In this document: in pieces, positions 37,243-47,113 of the stretch
Layout of the letters: each line of letters starts with the position of its first letter
Position numbering within the stretch: the first letter of the stretch is position 1
Assembly: GCA_964016875.1 (NCBI GenBank)
Contig: OZ024728.1
Span: 24,303,328-24,367,327, forward strand
DNA from: Fallopia convolvulus
Lineage: Eukaryota; Streptophyta; Magnoliopsida; Caryophyllales; Polygonaceae
DNA length: 64,000 nucleotides
Reading direction: 5' to 3'
The notes under the pieces: generated by a model
What the model saw: the letters and a program-made list of their open reading frames with translations, nothing else
Databases searched by the model: none
Told to the model about the DNA's origin: nothing
Made by a program: the position numbers and the translations under genes

Positions 37243-37660
37243 TGTACTCTTTTTCCCTTGGTTTTGGTTTTTATCCCACTGGGTTTTTCCAAACAAGGTT
37301 TTTAATGATGCAGTTCGTCATATAAGGTCTTTAATGAGACAATCTCGGCCTGAAGTTCGAGATATGTGAAAGAATGTAGTTTTTATCCATCCATCAAATC
37401 AAGTTGAAAGGATCCAACAATGATGTATATATGAAGAGAATTCAGCATGAAGTGATCAACCAAAGTACATATTATCAAGTGTTCTCAAACTACAAGATTC
37501 AACCCAAAGCCAAGATGGATGCTCAATTCAGTCAAGCAAAGAGAATATATTTCAAGTTGAGAGGAAGACTCATAACTGCACTCTTTTTCCCTTAGTCTTG
37601 GTTTTGTCCCATTGGGTTTTGCAGACAAGGTTTTTAACGAGGCAGTTAGTGATGTACATC
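37243..37660 (+). repeat. Duplicated 3' module of copia element I
   Basis: A stretch beginning ACTGTACTCTTTTTCCCTTG (37241 on), with a GTTTT/CCCACTGGG segment and AACAAGGTTTTTAA, recurs as 37576-37650 just before the true polypurine tract. A polypurine-like GAGGGGGAGCATT at 37219 precedes the first copy. So the 3' end of the element appears duplicated about 335 bp apart. Confidence 0.7.
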
Positions 37661-37670
37661 TAAGGGGGAG

Positions 37671-37824
37671 TGTTATAATAATATTATATTTAGATGTACA
37701 TATGGAAACCCTAGATTTGATCTTGTACTCTCTCTATATAAAGGCCCCTACAGGTGACCTAATAAGATGGATCTGACCTCTTTCCTTTCTCCCTATTTCT
37801 CTCTATTCTCTATAATTTATAATA
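37671..37824 (+). repeat. 3' LTR of copia element I
   Basis: It starts right after AAGGGGGAG and ends TATAATA before TSD ataag. It contains TATATAAAGG. Confidence 0.87.
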
Positions 37825-39479
37825 ATAAGTAGATTGTTATCTAAGATTCATAAATTCAGTTTATTTGTTTAGATTTGAAAGATTTAGAATGATTTAGTTA
37901 GAATCCTAGATTTTGGGCTGAACAAAATCCGAGATTTGGGATATAATTTAGAAACTAATCCTCTAAATAGATAGAGGGTTTAGATAGAGCTTAACTTGAT
38001 CGATCTTATCCTTTTTACGGATCCACAATCCGGTAAGAAACGAGCTCATACGATCAATTCGAAAATCCCGCTCATGAACAAGTTTGTTCCAAGTATGAAG
38101 ATGACTCTTGTTGGGTTCAATAATTTCGAATTTTTTTTATTATTATTTTTATTTTCACTTTATTTGTAGGCCATATTAAAATTATCCATTTTACTTCCAA
38201 CATTTTATAAACTATAATTTTATAAAGTACTTTTACTATATTAAGACATGTTATTTATGTTGTTATAAATAAAATTTACTTGCTAATATTTTATTTATAA
38301 AAATTTGAGGGTTATTACAGGGTCCTCGTAATCCTCTTCCAAGTACCGATCATTCACTCTTTTTTCCAATATGTAGTTGTGTAGAGCAAAGCAGACAATG
38401 ATAAGATCAATCTGTGTTTTAATCGGGTAACTTGCCATGTTTTGCAATAATCGAAATCGTTTCTTCAACACTCCAAAACACCTCTCTATGCAGCTGCGCA
38501 ACGAAGAATTCATCTTGTTAAACACTTGTGGAGCGTCCTTAGGCACTGCATTTTGAAACTGAGACTAATGATACTTCACTTTGGAGTAGGGAACCATGTA
38601 CCCTTGCCTGTTTGGATAGCCTTTATCAACCAAATAATAACGCCCTACAAAAAAGAAACCGTCTAAAATAAGGTTGCAATACATATTTTCTACGACGCAT
38701 ATCGACTTCTTATTAGTAACTTACTTGGAGGAGGGTGAGAGAAGTTCAGTTGGGGTGTTTGCAATGCATGATCAAAGACACGAGCATCATGGGCACTACC
38801 TTCCCAGCCAACAGAGATGAACGTAAAATACATGTCAAAGTCACATACCGCCATGACGTTGAATGAACAAACTTGTTTTCGGTTTCGGTGGCATTTGCTT
38901 TGCACGTGGTATACATGCTGCAATATGTATACCATCTACACACCCGATTGCACCCTAGTATACAAAAAATTCTAACGATTATAAACGAATATATGAAAAA
39001 AAAATAGCGGGAAATTAGGTATTTACCCTAAAGACTTGCTATCGCGGATCACTTCTAATTTTCTCAGGAATTTCAGAAAATGAGGGATCCCGAGGTCGAA
39101 GAATGCGGCCTGCAAGGCCTTGGATGTCATGTCGCCTACATGTGAATGCATCTACGACCTTGTGCAACACTCTACAAATTGTGTCCCCGCTGTGTTGGAA
39201 TCTTTCCGATGTAGCTCTATTCGACGCACCAACTACAAGTGTGTGGAGTAATATTCCTACCTTTTCCAATACGGAAACATTTCTTGATGGTCTCAATCCA
39301 TGGTGCGCTTGCAACTCATCGCAAAGACTTTGGAGGACCGATCTCTCCATTCTAAAAGCATTGATACACCTCACTTCCGAGCCCGATTCCATGAACTCCC
39401 TCATCCATACAATCCCTGTAAAGGACGAGTTGAAACAAGGGGTTTTGCACAAGTACCTATTATGAAAGCACACGTGCAT

Positions 39480-39929
39480 AATGCCAACAAATCACATTTT
39501 TCAACACTCCAAATCTGGTTCGTAGATACTAAAAAAATAGCTATGGTGATAAGCCGACATGACAGCTGCATGGTTCCTCATGTGCAATAACCAAACCGCT
39601 ATGATTTTGGCGTGCCTCGACAAATGGTTCCTGGCCATTATACCTACACATATGCACACAAATCTTGTGTAAGACAATACACCAATGGCTCTCCATAGCC
39701 CACAATGTTTGTAACATGGATATCCAAATAACCAAATAGAAATATGCACTCAAAGTCAATTGACCATAGCCTACATAACAAGCCATAAAACAATCCAGAA
39801 ATCACTCTAGATATACAAAATATAAAATATGTCCACCAAACAATCCAGGAAATTATAATACAACATGGCAAATCTGAAAACAAATCTAAACAAACACAAT
39901 GAAACGGTTTTGAACCCAAACTCCACAAA
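39480..39929. other. Intergenic segment inside element G
   Basis: Lies between the transposase start and the end of the second Myb/SANT-like gene. No gene, TIR or repeat recognised. Confidence 0.6.
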
Positions 39930-40285
39930 TCACTTAGCAGACTTTTCAAACTTGTACTCCAACCACGCCATCTTTTCTTGATCGGTTTGCAGAGTCATGA
40001 AGAGGCATCGTCTTTTATCATTATTCAGCTCATCCATAGTGTAACACCTAAGAGGTGCATTCTTCTCCATAACACCCTCCACAACAAGACGAGTAATCAC
40101 TACATATGAGTCCTCAACATCATACACTCTCCCATGCCCTGTGCTTCCCGTACTACCCAATTCCCCTGGAGAGCACACAATAATCTATCACTCTTCTAAT
40201 CCGTGGAAGTCATGTATGAAGTGTAAGCCGATGTCATAGAGGATCGCCTTTTCTTTCCCTTGGGCAATTGTTGGGATGGACCAGG

Positions 40286-42474
40286 TACCCCATACTTAAA
40301 CTTGCTTGTCCTCAAGCAATAACAATGTAAGCAAGACCGAAACATAATCTTCAAGTAAAGCCTCGTATGAAAACACATTTTAAGCACAAGTGATTGATAT
40401 TCAAGCAAGATTACATCATCACACATGATTAAGTGTTCCAAGGAATAAAGTTAATGCAACTAAGCCTCACTTTAGGGATATGTGAATGTGTATCACTCAT
40501 CATGTGTTTGGGTTTAGCAATGAACACTCAAGCTCAAAAATCATGCAAGTAAGGACTTTACTATTGAAGCTAATATCACCAATTCCTCCACCTAGAGATG
40601 CCTAATGCAAAGTACACAAAGAATTTCGAACTTGGCTCAATGGAGGTCCTCAAAGAGGTTCCATTCGGCCGGGTTGTAATGGGGCTTTTGGTATTTTTCA
40701 AGGTGGGAATTATTTGGTCTTGTGGTGCTTTCAATGGGGATTGAACAACCTAAACTCTCACCAACTTCACCAAAATTCCACAATTACTTTCACACTCACC
40801 CAAAAGACTTAACATTTTCCTTTCAACCCAAAATTTCACTTAACATTCCACTTCATCTTTGCTCTTATGCTTTTTGTTGGATTTTCAACACTTTCTACAT
40901 TTGGACCGACTTTCTTATGACATCGGGCCCGATGTTGCTTGTAACTCGGTCGGACCATTTTCTTCACTTAAGCTCCTTGCTTTATTCCACTTTACATTTC
41001 CAACATTTTCTTTCTTCTTTTTCTTTCTTTTTTTCATTTTTGTACAACAAAGATGCACTACCCACATGATTCATAACACCATTCTTTTGCCCTTAAACCC
41101 AAGAGAATCTCAACTCTTCAAATACAATCCAAACCTCTCTTCTAAAGTCCAATCCCATAAGGGTCAAGTCATATAAGGCTAGGAATAATATTTTTGAGGA
41201 GTTTCAAACAAAGGCTTAGGCTAGAACGGGGCTACAAACAAAGGATTATCTTCATGGTAGGATATGGAACATTTATGTGACTAGAAGAATTAAGTTCAAA
41301 ATCAATGTGACCATGCTAGGACAATTCTCATGACGGTCTCGGAAAATAGATAAACACCGCAATAGCAAGTTTTACTAAGCATGAATGAGCTAATCACACA
41401 AGAAAAATGAGGGATATGCAAATATGAACAAGCATCCCTAAAATGGCCAAAAATCAATCTCACAAGGGTCACTCATACTTAGTTGCATAAGAACTCATCC
41501 TAGAACTCACATGTTCAATAAAACAAGCAAGATATCATGATCACATCAAAAGCAACATCATTTAAGAGGCTAAACTATCCAAAAATATGCAAAGGAATTT
41601 ACATGTTCACATCATCATTAGCTTTTATTGTGGCAATCTAAGATGGGAATTTCTAGTCCAAAACCTACAAAACACAAAATCTTTTTGTTGTTTTTAACAT
41701 AACTTTTCAATTTTTATGGATTTTTTTGCAAAAATTTCTTTAAAACCAAAAGCTAATCCATTCAAGACCAAATTAATCATCCGTGTCATTCCGCAAACCA
41801 ATAAGCAAACATCCCAAATACAAACTAGAAACACAAACTAAATATCCTCAAAATAATAAACAAACATAAACAAGTGAAATCATGAACACACTTACCCCCA
41901 CCCCATACTTAAAATTTTGATGTCCCCATCAAACAAGGAAATCAAAACTTAAAAGCAAGAGAGAAGAGTATGAAAAGCTCACAATTTCTTATTCTTCAAT
42001 GGCATGTATAGGATCAATCGAAGGGGTTGTCACGTCTACGTCCTCTTTGGAGCCTTGCTTGCCGCTCCCTCTCGTACACTTGCTCTTGGTAGAAGTCTTG
42101 TGGTGGTGGTTGATATGAAGATGATAGGTAGGTGGGGGGTGGTATTTAATGGGGGAAAGGGACAAATTAGGTCAAGGGCAAAATTGGCATTCCAACTAGT
42201 CAAATCGGGTTGGACCGACTTCATGGACCGACGTCCCTATGTCGGGCCCGACTTACTTGGGCTCGATGTGGGAGTATTCGGGTCACCAATCTTACTCCAT
42301 CCTCTTGCAACTTCTTTCCCATATTTCCATTTAAATATTTCACCTCAAATCCTACACAACCTTGAAGGATGCACAACACCATAAATCCACAAAACACTAG
42401 ATAGAGATTGGTTAGGGAAAAGCTAAGCTAAACTAAGAAAAATCAAACTAAAATTACGAAAAGAAAGCTACTAG
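40286..42474 (-). other. Non-coding 3' region of element E with PPT-proximal hairpin
   Basis: About 2.2 kb without a supportable gene. Near the end TTGCTTG, AGGA, CAAGCAA (40302-40319, minus) is followed by TTTAAGTATGGGGTA, then the host target. A further TCGGGCCCGA lies at 40923 and at 42242. Confidence 0.75.
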
Positions 42475-42492
42475 CTCGGGTTGCCTCCTGAG
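42475..42492 (-). other. Post-gag hairpin, loop AGGCAA (element E)
   Basis: On the minus strand CTCAGG and CCCGAG pair (one A-C mismatch) around AGGCAA, 45 bases after the gag-pro stop, preceded by GAGCGCTT. It is the counterpart of those in A and C. Confidence 0.72.
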
Positions 42493-42536
42493 AAGCGCTC
42501 GTTTAGAGTCACTAGCTTGACTTCCTAACCTCAACC

Positions 42537-45506
42537 TCATGGCGGGTGAAACACGGTGAATTGCTCGCCATTGTTATGCCCATTCCCATGGCCTTCATAC
42601 CCATAAAGCCACCAACGATGGTCTATATAGGCATGGCTCTCCGATCTCGGGCCTATCTTATCATACTCCTCCAACGGATGAGATTTATCCTCCTTACTTG
42701 CTCCATCATGTTTTTCTTTTCCTACACCAAAGTTATCCAAAGAATTCCTAGGAGATTCTACCAATTCATCTTTCAAGTTACTAAGGCAAATGTAGGAGTC
42801 TCCTAAGTCATCTTTCAAATCACTTAAACAAATGTAGGAATCAAAAGTTTGGGAAGAATTGTGGTCATCACCAACATCAAAAGGATATAAGTAAGGATAC
42901 TCTTCATTTCTCCTCGGGCTAGCATTGATCCTTGACTCATCTTGATCCTCAATTTGCTCCAACAACTCCCTTGCTTGTATTTGTTCATTCAACCTTTCAT
43001 CACTTCTCAACACAATGACCTCTCTAGCAACTTCCACTTCTTCTCCTTTTCTCTTAGCACTCTCTTCAAGTTTGAGGATAGCCAAGGCGTCCGGCTCATT
43101 CAAGGCCTTGTTGAAGTGAAAATCGACCTTTTCTTCACCAATCTCAAAGGAAACCTTGCCGTTTTTGACATCAAACCTTGCCCCCGCCGTAGCTAAGAAT
43201 GGTCTTCCTATGATTATTGGGACCAAGGGGTCCTCGTGCATGTCCAAGATCACGAAATCATCGGGGACAAAGTACTTTCCAACTCGCACCGGCACGTCAT
43301 CCAATATTCCCTTAGCCTTGATGATGGAACCGTCGGCCATAGTTAGGGACATATCGGCCGGCTCCATTTCACCCAAATTTGCTCTTCTCCAAATGCTAGC
43401 GGGCATCACCGAAACACTTGCCCCAAGGTCACATAAGGCTTGGAAATTTTGAGTCCCCACACCAATGGTTATAGCAAAACGACCGGGATCTCCTAGCTTT
43501 TGTGGTAACTCCAAGGTCTTGACCTCATCTTGCATTTCAACTATGGACCTCTTCTTGCTCAAAATCTCCTTTAAAAACTTGGCATAAGATGGCATCTCAC
43601 TCAATGCATCGGTGAACGGGATAGAGATGTTCAAGCCTTGCAAGAGTTTGAGAAACCTCTTGAATTTGTTCTCAACAACATCTTTCGGCTTCTTCGAGGG
43701 ATATGGAAGAATTGTTGAACCTTGAATCTTGCTAGGATCAACTTCTTTGGACTTCCCTACTTCATTTGCAACACTTCCTGGTTGGACCGACTTGGGCACC
43801 ATGTCGGGCCCGATGTTGTGAATCTCGGTCCTGGGCAGAGGACTCGGATCAAGGTCTGGGTACGTCGGTCCCGAGTTGCTCTGAACCTCGGTCCGTGGTG
43901 AAGGAGTCGATCTTCTGGATGGGTCGACTTCGGGGAACGTCGGACCCGACTTGCTGGGTAAGTTGGTCCGACTCTCTTCGTTCTTCTTAGGCACGTGTGG
44001 CTCGGGTAGGTTTCGGCCACTTCTCAATCCAATTGCCCGGACTTCATTTTGATTGTTTTGAGCTCGAGGATTCTCCTCGGGTCGGCCCGGAAGTCTCCCA
44101 TTCTCTCTCGGGGCTTGAGTCGCAATTTGAGCAAATTGATTGTCGACTTGCCTCCTCCATGCACCAAACTCATTGAATTGGGTCCTCATCTCCTTGAACC
44201 CATCTCTCATCTCTTGAGCAAATGTTTGTAACTCATTGAATCCCAGTGGTCTATATGGTGGTGGTGGCGCCCTTGGCTCGTTTTGGTTGAAGTTGTTGTT
44301 GTAGCCTTGAGCTTGACCGTTGTTCCACCGGCCATTGCCACCATTGTTGAAATTGCCTCTTCCACCGAAATTTCCTCGAACATAGTTTGCCTCCTCAATT
44401 CGCTCGGCCAAGCGCACTTGGCTCTCATTCGGACAAACTTGTGTAGCATGTGCAAAGGATCCACACTCCTCACAAGCTCTAGCATTTTGCTTGTAGTAGT
44501 GGACTTCCCTCTTAAGCTTGCTCACTTCACCTTCAAGGAATTGGAGCTTCACATCCCTATCAATGTCTTCTCCCTTTGGATCATATAACTTCCTTGCACC
44601 TTCACCTTGAACTTTCACCTCCTTGCTAACTTGACTCACCCCATACATGGCCTCATAATCGGATAGCTTGTCAAGTAGCTCCCAAGCTTGATCCGGTGTC
44701 AAGTCTATGAACCCACAATCGGTGTGGAGATTGAGCTTGTCCTTCGTTACCGGATTGATGCCCTGGAAAAAGATATCTTGAAGCACATATGGTTGTTGGC
44801 CATGAATAGGACATTGGCGCAACATCTCCTTGAAACGGTCCCATGCTTCGAAGAGAGGCTCATTCGGACCTTGTTGAAAGCTTGCAATCTTCCTTCTTAA
44901 CTCGGTTGTCTTTGAGGGCGGGAAGAACTTCATCAAGAAAGCGTCATAGAGTGTCTTCCAAGTTGTGATTGACCTAGGAGCTTGGCTCTCGAGCCAATGT
45001 GTGGCCTTGCCCCCAAGTGACCATTTGAACGCCTTTAGAAGCACATACTCCAATGTCTCCTCGTCGGTGGAGATCGTCTCACACATATCCACAAATCGTT
45101 TGATGTGCTCTATGGGACACTCATGTGGACGGCCCTCGAATTGATCACGCTTGATGAGGGAGATGAATTGCGTCTTGATCAGAAAGTTCTTGGCAACCTT
45201 GGGAAGCACAATAGCCGGCTCGGGTACCCTCAACTCCGGATGCATGTATTGGCGTGCATTCCGGGGTAGAGCATTGAGTTGAGCCTCGGCTCTCATCCGT
45301 TGCTCCCGTTCTCTTCTTGCCACCTCCTCTTGATTGTCCCTCTCAAGTTGCAATCTAGCCATTTCGGCCCTAAGTCGAGCCAACTCCTCATCAACATGGA
45401 GAGCTTGATTCTCCATCCTTTTCCTTCTTCGGGCTTCTTTGAGAATACTTTCCGGATCACTCACAAACTCAAGCTCAAGTGTTCCTCGGGAGGAACGAGC
45501 TAGCAT
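42537..45506 (-). CDS. gag: Intact gag-protease polyprotein of element E (989 aa)
   Basis: One open frame. I chose the ATG at 45506 (MLARSSRGTLELEF); the frame is open 16 codons further up but that part is hydrophobic and unlike gag. A coiled-coil-like charged region comes first, then the gag domain (YMHPELRVPEPAIVLPKV; ITTWKTLYDAFLMKFFPPSK). A zinc knuckle CEECGSFAHATQVC lies midway, then a low-complexity Gly/Asn stretch. The retropepsin-like domain has CDLGASVSVMPASIWRR and IIIGRPFLATAGARFDV; the catalytic triplet reads D-L-G. An acidic C-terminus follows. No pol follows. Because it has no stops, E may be recent or its Gag may have been used until recently. Confidence 0.88.
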   Translation of the reverse strand: MLARSSRGTLELEFVSDPESILKEARRRKRMENQALHVDEELARLRAEMARLQLERDNQEEVARREREQRMRAEAQLNALPRNARQYMHPELRVPEPAIVLPKVAKNFLIKTQFISLIKRDQFEGRPHECPIEHIKRFVDMCETISTDEETLEYVLLKAFKWSLGGKATHWLESQAPRSITTWKTLYDAFLMKFFPPSKTTELRRKIASFQQGPNEPLFEAWDRFKEMLRQCPIHGQQPYVLQDIFFQGINPVTKDKLNLHTDCGFIDLTPDQAWELLDKLSDYEAMYGVSQVSKEVKVQGEGARKLYDPKGEDIDRDVKLQFLEGEVSKLKREVHYYKQNARACEECGSFAHATQVCPNESQVRLAERIEEANYVRGNFGGRGNFNNGGNGRWNNGQAQGYNNNFNQNEPRAPPPPYRPLGFNELQTFAQEMRDGFKEMRTQFNEFGAWRRQVDNQFAQIATQAPRENGRLPGRPEENPRAQNNQNEVRAIGLRSGRNLPEPHVPKKNEESRTNLPSKSGPTFPEVDPSRRSTPSPRTEVQSNSGPTYPDLDPSPLPRTEIHNIGPDMVPKSVQPGSVANEVGKSKEVDPSKIQGSTILPYPSKKPKDVVENKFKRFLKLLQGLNISIPFTDALSEMPSYAKFLKEILSKKRSIVEMQDEVKTLELPQKLGDPGRFAITIGVGTQNFQALCDLGASVSVMPASIWRRANLGEMEPADMSLTMADGSIIKAKGILDDVPVRVGKYFVPDDFVILDMHEDPLVPIIIGRPFLATAGARFDVKNGKVSFEIGEEKVDFHFNKALNEPDALAILKLEESAKRKGEEVEVAREVIVLRSDERLNEQIQARELLEQIEDQDESRINASPRRNEEYPYLYPFDVGDDHNSSQTFDSYICLSDLKDDLGDSYICLSNLKDELVESPRNSLDNFGVGKEKHDGASKEDKSHPLEEYDKIGPRSESHAYIDHRWWLYGYEGHGNGHNNGEQFTVFHPP

Positions 45507-45635
45507 ACACCTATGAAACAAAAACACAAACCAAAACAAATCAAAAACAAACAAAGGGTTTGGGCTATTCCCTCACCCAAATCACTACCAAAACACAAGA
45601 AACTCACCAAATTGGCACTCAATGCACTTAGACTT

Positions 45636-45652
45636 CCCCGGCAACGGCGCCA
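45636..45652 (-). other. Primer-binding site, tRNA-Asp type, element E
   Basis: On the minus strand TGGCGCCGTTGCCGGGG, a perfect 17-base complement of the tRNA-Asp 3' end, identical to that of element C. Confidence 0.88.
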
Positions 45653-45658
45653 TTCTTT

Positions 45659-47113
45659 TGATCGTCGCCTCTCACGGTGCGCGAGGGTCAAGAGATACAA
45701 TTTATAACCCGACCCCGTTGTAGTACGTGGTGGGTGTCGAACACTCGGGAAGTCTACTCGATCGATGTGCCTAGATACTAGGGAGCTAGAAAGGAGAGCA
45801 TAAAACAAAGGAAAACAAAGAAAACAGTCGGGACCGACACTGAGGTCACGTCGGGCCCGAGGTTGGCGACAAGAGGAAGTCGGGACCGACACTGGGTAAG
45901 TCGGGCCCGAGGTAGCTGGGTTTGTCGAACTTCAAAGATTAAAAGTAGATCTTGGGCTTTTGGGTTCCTTCTCTAGTAGATTAAGGCTTTTCCACCCCAA
46001 TTCAAGCAATGAGTGATGATCGGACTAGGATCGAGTGCTTTCGCCCTCGTTCCAACCACTTCTACACATCGATCATTGGGGAAATCCCCTTCGAAGCAAG
46101 GTCTTGAGATTGACACACGTTCACTTTCGCTACTTTGCCAATCTCAAGCCTTGATTCCCGACTTTCGCAAGGAATTGTAGCTCTATGTAGAGTGGGTTCC
46201 TTAGATCAAACACTCAAGGCTATGGAATTGGGGTTTCTAGCCCAAACCTAGCTAGGATTTTCCCCCATAACCCAAGATCAAGGAGATCTACTCCATGTGG
46301 CAAGCAAAGAAAGCAAACAAATCAAAAGGGAAAGCAATCAACATCATCAATCTCAAAACAAAGCAAAGTTTCATTCAAATCAAAAGCAATCCACAAATTC
46401 CAATCAAGGGTTTCTAAATCCACAAGATCAAAACAAAGCAAAGCTAATCTATCAACCAAACCTATCAATCTTCCTCTCCCTTGGCCGATTCTCTCTCTTC
46501 TCCTTCTCCTCTCCTTCCTCCTTGCTCTCCAAGAATCCTCTTGGCTCCCTTGGAACCCCCCCCCCCCCTTTGTGAGAGAGTCCCCTCTTTGTGTGTGTGT
46601 AGGAACCCCCCTTTGTGAGAGAGAGAACCTCTAAATTAGAAGACAAGAGGGCCTTTTATGGATTAAATGAGGGGCAAAAGTGGAAGTCCACAAATTCGTG
46701 CCTTGGAGCCCAAGTAGTCCGCTGACCGACTTGGACCGACACGGAGGACCTCGGGCCCGAGTTACTGTGCATCTCGGACCGAGGTTGAGCAAGTCGGGCC
46801 CGAGTTTGGTTGCAACTCGGTCCTGACCTCGTTCCACCTTCTTCTTTGTTGGCTTCTCTTGTTCTTCTTCATGGCTTGCTTCTCTCCTTCCCGCTTTAGC
46901 TCGGCCTTTGCTCCATGTCTCGACCCTCCTCCAAAACGATCCTCGATTCATGCCAAATTACCTACAAAACACATAAAATATGCGTAGTCTCCGAATCTCA
47001 TAGAAATACGGGAACTAGGCTAAAAAGGAACAAAAGGCACAAGAAAAGGGGAAAAAGAAACATATTTACAAAGGAAATCACATATGAAAACACCACCAAA
47101 TAGAGAGACATCA
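45659..47113 (-). repeat. Single (5') LTR of element E (1455 bp)
   Basis: On the minus strand it begins TGATGTCTCTC at the target duplication and ends CGACGATCA seven bases before the primer-binding site. A run of 13 C (46556-46568) and a short duplicated block (GGAACCCCCC with CTTTGTGAGAGAG) lie at 46552-46625. TCGGGCCCGA palindromes are at 45851, 45901, 46751 and 46794. No partner LTR is found at the left end. Confidence 0.85.

Larger units (their letters stand above)
31811..37824 (+). mobile_element. Element I: degenerate Ty1/copia element with 154-bp LTRs
   Basis: Identical-length LTRs (31811-31964 and 37671-37824) begin TGTTATAATAATATT and are flanked by TSD ataag (31806-31810 and 37825-37829). 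A polypurine tract CTAAGGGGGAG precedes the 3' LTR. Inside are reverse transcriptase remnants near the 3' end. Gag, protease and integrase cannot be recognised; that part (32539-35838) is filled by small hairpins. It inserted into LTR F. Confidence 0.9.
28708..38319 (-). mobile_element. Element F: solo LTR of a Tekay-like element, split by copia element I
   Basis: Flanked by TSD gggtc (28703-28707 and 38320-38324). On the minus strand it begins TGTAATAACCC and ends GGGGGTGTTACA, closely resembling the ends of B's LTR (TGTAATAAC to GGGGTGTTACA). Without element I it is about 3.6 kb with no internal genes, so it is best explained as a solo LTR left by recombination between two LTRs. Removal restores the transposase frame exactly. 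The stretch 28859-31810 has no gene. Confidence 0.8.
28627..39479 (-). pseudogene. PIF/Harbinger transposase (DDE type), split by element F
   Basis: The minus-strand exons start at 39479 with a helix-turn-helix-like region (LLHTLVVGASNRATSERF, CRVLHKVVDAF). The catalytic core is recognisable: first Asp in GCVDGIHI (near 38940), second in GSAHDARVF (near 38780), and Glu in SCIERCFGVLKKRF (near 38480). Likely introns are 38645-38724 (GT...AG on the minus strand) and one around 38955-39030. Stops and shifts (TAG near 38573, a frameshift near 38860, a stop after SDPR at 39039) make it dead. Element F (28708-38319) interrupts it in YEDP; the tail continues NLPPPRIQEEG to MRELRD and TAG at 28627-28629. 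The enzyme would cut and paste the element. Confidence 0.85.
40923..46803. repeat. Dispersed palindrome TCGGGCCCGA in element E (7 exact copies)
   Basis: Exact copies start at 40923, 42242, 43804, 45851, 45901, 46751 and 46794. Related words (TCGGGACCGA at 45828 and 45880; TCGGACCGA at 46774; TCGGTCC forms near 40946, 43865 and 43945) lie between them. Steps of 20-23 bp are common. Copies occur in the LTR, the 3' region and the gag-protease linker. Confidence 0.85.
40286..47113 (-). mobile_element. Element E: Athila-like element without pol and with only one LTR
   Basis: TSD ccagg flanks it exactly (40281-40285 and 47114-47118). On the minus strand: LTR 47113-45659, tRNA-Asp primer-binding site, gag-pro ORF, hairpin, non-coding region, hairpin, polypurine tract AAGTATGGGGTA, then immediately the target duplication. 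No 3' LTR exists. Removing the element with one TSD copy restores the Myb/SANT-like reading frame, so nothing of the host was lost. Confidence 0.88.

Noticed and set aside
39039..39465. Plus-strand frames over 39103-39590.
   Set aside because: Antisense of the Harbinger transposase exon.
45636..45652. Sequence identical to a tRNA-Asp 3' end (also 21065-21081).
   Set aside because: Only the last 17 bases of a tRNA are matched, next to an LTR; these are primer-binding sites, not tRNA genes.
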